Source of the DNA: Clostridiales bacterium
GTDB lineage: Bacteria > Bacillota > Clostridia > Christensenellales > UBA3700
Reading direction: 5' to 3'
Assembly (NCBI GenBank): GCA_014799645.1
Contig: JAAVHQ010000009.1
Coordinates: 90,182-102,707, forward strand
Length of the DNA: 12,526 bases
Shown here in pieces: positions 7,605 to 12,526 of this stretch (within the stretch, counting starts at the first letter, position 1; each line of letters starts with the position of its first letter). A program made the translations under genes and the position numbers. Under the pieces are notes generated by a model. The model ran no database searches, was not told the origin of the DNA, and saw nothing but the letters and a program-made list of their open reading frames with translations.

Positions 7605-8285
7605 ATGGTAAAACTGTTTGGCGAAAAAATTAACGGCGTAATATTCGACTTAGACGGAACGTTGCTGGATTCAATGTGGGTATGGCAAAAGGTTGACAAC
7701 GATTTTCTTGCCGAAAACGGAATTATCGTCACCGAAGACTATACCGACGCGGTTAAGCAAATGCACTTTGAAGAATCGGCATTGTATACAAAGACGCGTT
7801 ACAATCTTCCTCTTTCTACCGAACAAATCAAGAATAGATGGATAGAAATGGTAAAGGAAGAGTATCGCCATAATATCAAATTGAAAGACGGCGCATACGA
7901 ATTTATACGCAAGTTGCTGTCCAAAGGCGTAAAAATAGCGTTTGCAACGACGCTTTTCAGGGAGAGCGCAGAACAATGCCTTGACAACAATGGTTTGTCT
8001 TTTAATAAATTGGGGATAGAGTGTCCGCTAATCACAGGAGAGGAAGTGTCTAGGGGCAAAGGATTTCCCGACATCTATCTCAAAGCGGCGGAGAAGATTG
8101 GCGTCAAGCCGAGCAAATGTATGGTCTTCGAGGATATCCCTCTTGCAATCGAGGGCGCAAGCGCGGGCGGTTTTTTGACTTGCGGCGTGTATGATAAATA
8201 TTCCAACAAATTCACGAATTTTTCGCCAAAATGCAAAAATTATATTCAAAGTTATTCCATTTTGCTTGAATTTATCGGCGATTAA
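7605..8285 (+). CDS. HAD superfamily phosphatase, beta-phosphoglucomutase-like
   Basis: A 226-residue haloacid dehalogenase-family protein of subfamily IA. Motif I is FDLDGTLLDS with the nucleophile D15 and acid/base D17; motif II is the FATT stretch after KGVKIA; motif IV is VFEDIPLAIEGA with the metal-binding acids E176-D177. An alpha-helical cap lies between about residues 20 and 90. Relatives dephosphorylate small sugar phosphates or isomerise beta-glucose 1-phosphate; the true substrate cannot be told from sequence. The ribosome binding site AAGGGTG (7594-7600) fixes the start. No convincing promoter lies between it and pgi, so it is probably expressed by read-through from pgi, which would suit a role in sugar phosphate metabolism. 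Confidence 0.88.
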   Translation: MVKLFGEKINGVIFDLDGTLLDSMWVWQKVDNDFLAENGIIVTEDYTDAVKQMHFEESALYTKTRYNLPLSTEQIKNRWIEMVKEEYRHNIKLKDGAYEFIRKLLSKGVKIAFATTLFRESAEQCLDNNGLSFNKLGIECPLITGEEVSRGKGFPDIYLKAAEKIGVKPSKCMVFEDIPLAIEGASAGGFLTCGVYDKYSNKFTNFSPKCKNYIQSYSILLEFIGD

Positions 8286-8286
8286 G

Positions 8287-8317
8287 TATTGAACAATGTT
8301 CTGAACTTTGTTCAATA
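8287..8317. repeat. Inverted repeat built of two tandem GAAC-N3-GTTC dyads
   Basis: TATTGAACAA (8287-8296) and TTGTTCAATA (8308-8317) are perfect inverse complements around an 11-base centre. Inside are two dyads, GAAC-AAT-GTTC (8291-8301) and GAAC-TTT-GTTC (8303-8313), set 12 bases apart. The element lies just after the HAD stop codon and ends 20 bases before the -35 of the ABC ATPase promoter. It may be an operator for paired protein dimers or an RNA hairpin; there is no U-tract after it. Confidence 0.5.
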
Positions 8318-8337
8318 TGCCGATTGCTATATTTTAC

Positions 8338-8366
8338 TTGTAATTAGACATAATTAGTAATATAAT
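8338..8366 (+). promoter_or_regulatory. Promoter of the ABC ATPase gene
   Basis: TTGTAA (8338-8343) is spaced 17 bases from a perfect TATAAT (8361-8366). The expected start of transcription, about seven bases after the -10, falls on the A of the ATG at 8373. There is no ribosome binding site, so a leaderless message is expected. Confidence 0.6.
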
Positions 8367-8372
8367 ATAAAT

Positions 8373-9269
8373 ATGACGCAAAGACTTCTCACGCTAGATA
8401 GCGTAAATACCGCATATATAGGGAGCGAATTTTCAATAGACGGTATTTGTCTTTCAATTGAGAGCGGCGAAGTAATGTCCTTATATGGAAGAGAGGGAAG
8501 CGGCAAGACTTTGATTTTGCGTACAATCGCAGGACTTGAAAATTACTCGGGCGATATTCTGCTTGACGGCAAGAAGTTGAGCAAGATTGACTTCAAGGAT
8601 AGGGATATAGGTTTTACCTTTGACTTTTCTTCAATTAGTAAAGGAAAGAGTGTCAAGGATATTTTGGAATATCCAATGCGGCTTAGGGAATACGACGACG
8701 CGAGTATTATTGATAGAGTCAAGAGCGTTGAAGAGACCTTTTCTCTAAACAAAGACGACAAAGTCGACGATTTGAGCGATTTTGACAAGGCAAAGCTCTT
8801 ACTTGCGAGATTATTTTGTATAGAAAGACGGCTTTATATAGTCGACGACGTATGGAAAGACTTGCAAGTCGAAGAGCAATATAAGATAGCGGATATATTG
8901 CAAGAGGCAATAATAGGCAAAAGCGTGATTATCGCTACGCAAGATATAGAATTTGCTAGGAGATTCGGTAAGGACAATATCGCCGTTGTCGCGAAAGGCG
9001 AATGCAGTAAAAATTGTTCTCTTGAAGAGATGTCGGCGCGTCCGATAAATATCGAAAGCGCAATACTTTGCGGATACTCGATTTATATGGACGTTTTGGG
9101 AAAGAAAGGCGATTGTTATTTTGCCACAATCGAAGGCAAAGAGTATGAAGTCGACAGACCGCTGAGCGACGTATACGTAGGCAAGCAAGTTTGCTTCGCG
9201 TATCAGGAGGGAATAGGCGCAAAGCGCTTTTATTACGATAAAGATTGCGAGAGAATTATCTCGCGCTAA
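8373..9269 (+). CDS. Degenerate MalK/MsmK-like ABC transporter ATP-binding protein
   Basis: A 298-residue ABC ATPase fold. Walker A is intact at residues 39-46 (GREGSGKT) and the surrounding text (SLYGREGSGKTLILRTIAGLE, here split by position 36-56) matches sugar-importer ATPases of the MalK/MsmK/UgpC group, as does the later SARPINIESAILCGYSI. Every other catalytic motif deviates: the Q-loop glutamine is D84 (FTFD for VFQ), the signature LSGGQ is LSDFD (134-138), the catalytic glutamate after Walker B D158 is D159, the D-loop is KDLQ (162-165), and the H-loop histidine is Q190 (TQD for THD). A short TOBE-like tail (about 230-298) replaces the longer MalK regulatory domain. It may bind nucleotide yet hydrolyse it slowly or not at all, acting as a regulator or as the silent half of a heterodimer. 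No permease is adjacent. The frame is unbroken, so it is not an obvious pseudogene. The start is probably leaderless. Confidence 0.8.
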   Translation: MTQRLLTLDSVNTAYIGSEFSIDGICLSIESGEVMSLYGREGSGKTLILRTIAGLENYSGDILLDGKKLSKIDFKDRDIGFTFDFSSISKGKSVKDILEYPMRLREYDDASIIDRVKSVEETFSLNKDDKVDDLSDFDKAKLLLARLFCIERRLYIVDDVWKDLQVEEQYKIADILQEAIIGKSVIIATQDIEFARRFGKDNIAVVAKGECSKNCSLEEMSARPINIESAILCGYSIYMDVLGKKGDCYFATIEGKEYEVDRPLSDVYVGKQVCFAYQEGIGAKRFYYDKDCERIISR

Positions 9270-9322
9270 ACAATAAGAAAACTTGATTTGCAAGAGATTG
9301 CATATCTACAAAGAGGTGTAAT

Positions 9323-10756
9323 TTGGACGATAGATTGAAGGATATTTTTGCAGACGAACCTACTGCAATGGCCAATGAAAAGAAAAACGGCAAGACGTCT
9401 ATAAAGGTTATTGCTATTATCACGGCGATAGTCATAGTATTTTCCGTGTGCGGTTTTGTCGCAGGTATTGTGGTCGGACGCAATACGGGTATCAACGAAG
9501 ATATGCCGCTCATGATAGAAGTGTACGAATACATTAAGAAGTATTATTACAAGGACATTTCGTGGGAGACTTTCCAAGAAATGGCTGCCGCATATTTTGC
9601 GGGTTCATTGGACGCTTTCTCGGGTATAGCGGCGAGCGACGGCGCGACGTCTACGTCGGGTTCAATCGGTATTCAAATTACAAGTTCTTTATACAACGAG
9701 CAGATTATTTCTTTTGTTGCGCCGAATATGCCGGCTTATAGCGCAAGAGCGATAAATAGATATGACGACAACAACGTGCTAGACGAAACGTTTGACCCTT
9801 CGAATGAAGTCATCAGAATGAGAGAGGGCGACAAGATTGTCAGCGTGGGCTACAAATTCAAAGACTCGGAAGGTAATCAAAAGTACGCTACCCAAAGGGT
9901 AGAAAATATGAGTTCCACTAATTTTAGGGCTGTTCTCAATCAATACGCAGACTTTGAAGAATTGGTATATGTCGTCAAAAAATACGTCGGTAGAGATGAA
10001 AACGGTATTGATCTTTATGCCGACGGCTATTACGCTTTTGAGATTAGAAAGACTTATGAAGATACTATGAAAGGCGCGTACTATTACAACTATGAAGGCG
10101 ACGTAGGTATTATCAAATATACTTCGTTTGACCGCGATACTGACGCTGACTTTGTGGAGTGTATAGAGCAGTTTGTCCGCGATAATAAAAAGAAATTGAT
10201 ACTTGATTTGCGCGACAACGGAGGCGGTGAATTGACGAGCCTTCAATATATCGCTCAGTTTTTGCTCAATAATCCAACAGCAGAAGCGTTGCCTATTATG
10301 AACTTGATTAGCAACGTAGGTTACGGCAAAGAAGAGTCTGAAATAGTTTCGTCGAGCGCGGAAAATTACTTCAATATTTTGCCTGACGCGTATCCTTTGA
10401 GCAAGAGAATAAAAGACTTTGATATAGTGGTGTTGACCAACGACGGTACGGCTTCCGCATCAGAAGGCTTGATAGGCGCGTTGCAGTATTACAACGGTAC
10501 GCAAATCGTAGGTACGACGACCTACGGAAAGGGCGTTGCGCAAAGAGTGTTCACGCTTAGCAACGGTCAGTCTTTGTACGTCACCAACGGCAGATACTTT
10601 ATTCCCACAAAGAGCGCAAACGGTACTTTGGAGTGGACTGTTACTATTCACGAAAAAGGATTCACGCCTTTGGAAGAGAATATCGTAGAGGATAGAATTG
10701 CCGATTATTCTATGGACAAATGCGTACAAAGAGCAATGCAGATTTTCGGTTATTAA
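9323..10756 (+). CDS. Membrane-anchored S41 family C-terminal processing protease
   Basis: A 477-residue CtpA/Prc-type serine protease. A short cytoplasmic N terminus is followed by one membrane helix (about residues 27-52), a spacer, a PDZ-like peptide-binding domain (about 112-220, including REGDKIVSV near 167), and the S41 catalytic domain (from about 258). DLRDNGGG (295-302), the nucleophile S378 in GTASASEG and the base K403 in TYGKGVAQ are all present with the usual 25-residue spacing, so it should be active outside the membrane, cleaving C-terminal tails. The start is TTG at 9323, backed by the ribosome binding site AGAGGTG (9312-9318); the next ATG lies 15 codons on and has none. It follows the degenerate ABC ATPase by 53 bases and may share its transcript. 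The protease's substrate is unknown. Confidence 0.92.
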   Translation: MDDRLKDIFADEPTAMANEKKNGKTSIKVIAIITAIVIVFSVCGFVAGIVVGRNTGINEDMPLMIEVYEYIKKYYYKDISWETFQEMAAAYFAGSLDAFSGIAASDGATSTSGSIGIQITSSLYNEQIISFVAPNMPAYSARAINRYDDNNVLDETFDPSNEVIRMREGDKIVSVGYKFKDSEGNQKYATQRVENMSSTNFRAVLNQYADFEELVYVVKKYVGRDENGIDLYADGYYAFEIRKTYEDTMKGAYYYNYEGDVGIIKYTSFDRDTDADFVECIEQFVRDNKKKLILDLRDNGGGELTSLQYIAQFLLNNPTAEALPIMNLISNVGYGKEESEIVSSSAENYFNILPDAYPLSKRIKDFDIVVLTNDGTASASEGLIGALQYYNGTQIVGTTTYGKGVAQRVFTLSNGQSLYVTNGRYFIPTKSANGTLEWTVTIHEKGFTPLEENIVEDRIADYSMDKCVQRAMQIFGY

Positions 10757-10759
10757 TTA

Positions 10760-10788
10760 TTGACAAATCGATATATAAAGACTATAAT
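10760..10788 (+). promoter_or_regulatory. Consensus promoter of the TM1266/ABC uptake operon
   Basis: A perfect TTGACA (10760-10765) is spaced 17 bases from a perfect TATAAT (10783-10788), directly after the stop codon of the protease gene. Transcription should start near 10795, about 150 bases before the ATG at 10947. A promoter this close to consensus usually needs control after initiation, which fits the terminator-containing leader below. Confidence 0.8.
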
Positions 10789-10794
10789 AAGATA

Positions 10795-10946
10795 AAGAAA
10801 TCCTAATCGGTGATACTTCTCGCCGTTTCGGAAATTACAAAAATCTAAATCAATGAGAAATCGGAGAGTAAGAAAGGTTTAATATTTTGACTTATACTCC
10901 GCATTTTTGCGGAGTTTTTCTTCCCCCGTATGCTCAAAGGAGTTTT
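10795..10946 (+). promoter_or_regulatory. Leader RNA with mutually exclusive hairpins (attenuator or riboswitch candidate)
   Basis: Four pairings are visible. A: CGGTGA (10808-10813) with TCGCCG (10820-10825). B: CCG-TTTC (10823-10829) with GAAA-T-CGG (10857-10864), extendable by TCT/AGA. C: GGAG-A-GTAAG (10863-10872) with CTTAT-A-CTCC (10891-10900), nine pairs counting one G-U and broken by one A-A mismatch. D: the terminator stem (10896-10915). A and B exclude each other, B and C share 10863-10864, and C and D share 10896-10900. So A with C would let transcription pass, while B with D would stop it. I could not match the sequence to TPP, SAM, glycine, THF, lysine, FMN, cobalamin, purine, preQ1, T-box or yybP-ykoY signatures. 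Pairing was judged by eye without energy calculation. Confidence 0.55.
10896..10922 (+). terminator. Intrinsic terminator inside the leader of the uptake operon
   Basis: ACTCCGC (10896-10902) and GCGGAGT (10909-10915) form a 7-bp GC-rich stem with an ATTTTT loop, followed by TTTTCTT. It lies about 100 bases after the predicted transcription start and 25 bases before the ATG of the first gene, so it can gate the operon. It could also end read-through from the upstream protease gene. Confidence 0.82.
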
Positions 10947-11204
10947 ATGAAGAGAATAGGCGTAATAGGTATCGTACTTAAAAAAGACAAGGAGACGGCT
11001 TTGGCTATACAAAACTTGCTTTCCTCGTTCAGCGACATAGTCATAGGTAGAATGGGCGTACCCGACAAGGAAACGGGGATTAGCACGATTAGCGTAATTG
11101 TCAAAGGCACGAATGAGCAAATATCCGCTCTCAGCGGAAAGCTCGGCAAACTCAACGAAGTGTACGTCAAATCCGCGGTCACTTCTTTTGAGGTGGGAGA
11201 ATAG
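10947..11204 (+). CDS. TM1266-like iron-only hydrogenase system regulator (small ACT-like protein)
   Basis: An 85-residue protein matching the TM1266 family, annotated as putative iron-only hydrogenase system regulators. The recognised pattern is IGVIGIVLK at the N terminus, SDIVIGRMGVPD in the middle, ISVIVKGTNEQISALSGKLGKL and a VKSAV ending. The family has a ferredoxin-like fold related to ACT domains and the NikR ligand-binding domain, and carries no DNA-binding domain, so it probably senses a small ligand or metal; its exact role is not known. The ATG at 10947 is chosen because AAAGGAG (10936-10942) stands before it; an in-frame TTG at 10887 would put the terminator inside the gene. It is first in an operon with an ABC uptake system rather than with hydrogenase maturation genes, at least within this window. 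Confidence 0.85.
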   Translation: MKRIGVIGIVLKKDKETALAIQNLLSSFSDIVIGRMGVPDKETGISTISVIVKGTNEQISALSGKLGKLNEVYVKSAVTSFEVGE

Positions 11205-11240
11205 GAAGGAATCTAAATTCATTTATAAGGAGATATATTT

Positions 11241-12245
11241 ATGAAAAGCAAAAAAGTCTTAACTTTTGTATTGGTAATTGTCCTCGCATTGGGCATAGTG
11301 GCATTTTCAGCGTGCAATAAGGATGAGGAAGGGTATACTTTGGTTGCGCCCGACGGAGCGCCCGCGCTTGCAATCGCGTGTCTTGGCGACAAAGTGTCGA
11401 CAAGCGATACGATTTACACGTTGAATAAGAAAATCGTTCCTTCATCTAATATAGGCGCGGAAGCGTTGCAAAGCGATTTGGCAGTCGTGCCCGCCAACCT
11501 AGCGGCTAAGATATACAATGAAGGGGCGGATATAAAAATACTAGCCGTAGTGACCAACGGCAATCTATTCGTTACCTCGTCGCAAGATAGCAAAATCGAG
11601 AGTATTGACGGACTAGTGGGAAAACTCGTCTATTCGATAGGTCAAGGAAGCGTACCCGATATGATTTTCAAAACGCTTTTGAAGAATAAGAGCATTAAGT
11701 TCAGCGTAGGTGAAAATGCTCAAGAGGGGATTGTCACTATCAAATACTGCGCAAGCGGTAGCGAAGTCAATTCTCAATTACTGTTGGCAAAACAAAACGG
11801 TGAAGAGGTCTACGGAGTAGCCGCCGAGCCTGACGTGCAGACCGGTGTAAGCAATGGCTTGTACGAGGTCTTCGACTTGCAAAAGTTGTGGTCGGAATAC
11901 AGCCAAGACGACGTTACCGGCTATGCGCAAGCGGTATTGATTGCAAAGTCAAGCGTATGCGAGGATAGCAAATTCATAGAGAAATTGCTCAAAGAGTTCG
12001 AAAAAAATCAAGACGCTTTGCTTAAAGACGCGTCGCTTGCCGAAAATAATATTAAGGCTATTTATCCGCAAACGTCCTTGCAAGGCAACTTGAATAAAGA
12101 CGTAATCGCTAGATGTAATATAAACACAGTAACTATGGAAAGCGGAAGGGGATATTACGAAAAGACCCTTCAAGCGGTAATGGCGATAAACGCAAATGCC
12201 ATCGGCGGAAAACTTCCTGACGATAATTTCTATTATGCAAATTGA
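11241..12245 (+). CDS. ABC transporter substrate-binding lipoprotein, NMT1/SsuA-like
   Basis: A 334-residue lipoprotein. Residues 1-24 form a lipoprotein signal peptide with a positive start (MKSKK), a hydrophobic core and the lipobox FSAC, with the lipidated cysteine at C25. The mature part begins YTLVAPDGAPALAIA and contains LAVVPANLAAKIYNEGADIKI, the pattern of the NMT1/THI5-like and SsuA/TauA type of periplasmic-binding fold. It would be tethered outside the membrane and deliver a small organic ligand to the permease encoded next. Related proteins carry thiamine precursors, sulfonates, nitrate or purines; this ligand cannot be named. The ribosome binding site AAGGAGAT (11227-11234) fixes the start. 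It lies 36 bases after the TM1266-like gene and 62 before the permease, so all three are probably one operon controlled by the upstream leader. Confidence 0.88.
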   Translation: MKSKKVLTFVLVIVLALGIVAFSACNKDEEGYTLVAPDGAPALAIACLGDKVSTSDTIYTLNKKIVPSSNIGAEALQSDLAVVPANLAAKIYNEGADIKILAVVTNGNLFVTSSQDSKIESIDGLVGKLVYSIGQGSVPDMIFKTLLKNKSIKFSVGENAQEGIVTIKYCASGSEVNSQLLLAKQNGEEVYGVAAEPDVQTGVSNGLYEVFDLQKLWSEYSQDDVTGYAQAVLIAKSSVCEDSKFIEKLLKEFEKNQDALLKDASLAENNIKAIYPQTSLQGNLNKDVIARCNINTVTMESGRGYYEKTLQAVMAINANAIGGKLPDDNFYYAN

Positions 12246-12307
12246 CAGAAAATATATGGACAATTTAGGGATAAGCAAATCAATACTAAATTGGGCTAAG
12301 TATAATA

Positions 12308-12526
12308 ATGAAAGATAAGATTAGTAAACAACGACTATACTCAATACTCAATCTATCTATACCGATTGCGACATTGCTTGCAGTCGTCATTATCTATGCG
12401 ATTGTCAGCAAAGTTGTCGGTGTGGAGATGCTTGTTCCGTCCGTTTCTAACGTGATTAAAGAGTTCTTTTCGCTGTTTGCGGAAAGTAGTTTTTACAAAG
12501 CTTTGTTTGGCACTTTGGGTAGGGCG
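12308..12526 (+). CDS. ABC transporter permease, SsuC/TauC-like, 3' end missing
   Basis: The first 73 codons of a permease that runs off the window. A short charged N terminus (MKDKISKQR) is followed by a membrane helix (about residues 12-36) and then LVPSVSNVIKEFF, FYKALFGTLGRA, the familiar opening of SsuC/TauC-type binding-protein-dependent permeases. The part seen stops at the edge of the permease domain proper. The ATG at 12308 is the first in-frame start after the TAA at 12287; only a poor GGGCTAAG precedes it, so the start is less certain than in its neighbours. Its place right after a substrate-binding lipoprotein supports the call; an ATPase gene would be expected beyond the window. 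Confidence 0.82.
   Translation, partial: MKDKISKQRLYSILNLSIPIATLLAVVIIYAIVSKVVGVEMLVPSVSNVIKEFFSLFAESSFYKALFGTLGRA

Noticed and set aside
8291..8313. LexA (SOS) box reading of the GAAC/GTTC dyads
   Set aside because: The Gram-positive LexA box has four bases between GAAC and GTTC; both dyads here have three, and the neighbouring genes are not SOS genes.
5171..8340. The identical 10-mer ATTTTACTTG at 5171-5180 and 8331-8340, upstream of both leaderless genes
   Set aside because: Its distance to the -10 box differs by ten bases between the two sites and the sequence is simple; probably chance, though a genome-wide count would settle it.
10853..10882. Nine-codon arginine-rich mini-frame (MRNRRVRKV) in the leader, a possible attenuation leader peptide
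   Set aside because: No ribosome binding site precedes it and the downstream genes have no clear link with arginine; the arginine codons arise from the purine-rich stem sequence.
10887..10946. In-frame TTG start that would add 20 residues to the TM1266-like protein
   Set aside because: The extension crosses the intrinsic terminator and has no ribosome binding site; AAAGGAG before the ATG at 10947 and family length support the shorter protein.
12242..12306. TTGACA (12242-12247) and TATAAT (12301-12306) before the permease gene as a promoter
   Set aside because: They are 53 bases apart, far from the needed 16-18, and the TATAAT is only one base from the ATG.
12256..12318. Small 20-codon frame between the lipoprotein and permease genes
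   Set aside because: No ribosome binding site, overlaps the permease start, and no recognisable features.
1..12526. CRISPR arrays, insertion sequences, tRNA or rRNA genes
   Set aside because: No regularly spaced repeats, transposase genes, terminal inverted repeats of mobile elements, or tRNA/rRNA signatures were seen on either strand.

Overview
The window reads as a piece of chromosome from an anaerobic, low-to-moderate GC Gram-positive bacterium, most likely a Clostridia-type member of the Bacillota. The basis is strong AGGAGG-type ribosome binding sites, TTGACA/TATAAT promoters, U-tract terminators, a TM1266-type regulator (a family named for iron-only hydrogenase systems) and a CtpA-type S41 protease. 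The exact lineage cannot be read from the sequence by eye. Almost all of the DNA is coding.

Layout. (1) 1-1160, plus strand: the C-terminal part of threonine dehydratase with its ACT domain, then ridA, whose product clears the reactive enamine/imine that the dehydratase makes. (2) 1182-2234, plus: an AT-rich gene for an unrecognised multi-pass membrane protein, unlike its neighbours in base and codon use, closed by a bidirectional terminator. (3) 2311-5049, minus: a 912-residue MMPL/RND-type exporter. (4) 5226-6041, plus, divergent from the exporter: a TIM-barrel sugar isomerase/epimerase-like protein behind a LacI/CcpA-type palindrome. (5) 6108-8285, plus: glucose-6-phosphate isomerase and a HAD phosphatase, so sections 4 and 5 form a small carbohydrate block. 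(6) 8373-10756, plus: a MalK/MsmK-like ABC ATPase that has lost nearly every catalytic motif except Walker A, followed by a membrane-anchored S41 protease with an intact Ser-Lys dyad. (7) 10760-12526, plus: a consensus promoter, a roughly 150-nt leader with mutually exclusive hairpins ending in an intrinsic terminator, then a TM1266-like regulator, an NMT1/SsuA-like substrate-binding lipoprotein and the start of its permease. This last block is a regulated uptake operon that runs off the window.

The most interesting items are the degenerate ABC ATPase (8373-9269) and the leader with attenuator-like alternative folds before the uptake operon (10795-10946), which matches no riboswitch class I could recognise. 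Two genes (5226 and 8373) have a TATAAT box so close to their ATG that their mRNAs would be leaderless, while most other genes here have clear ribosome binding sites.
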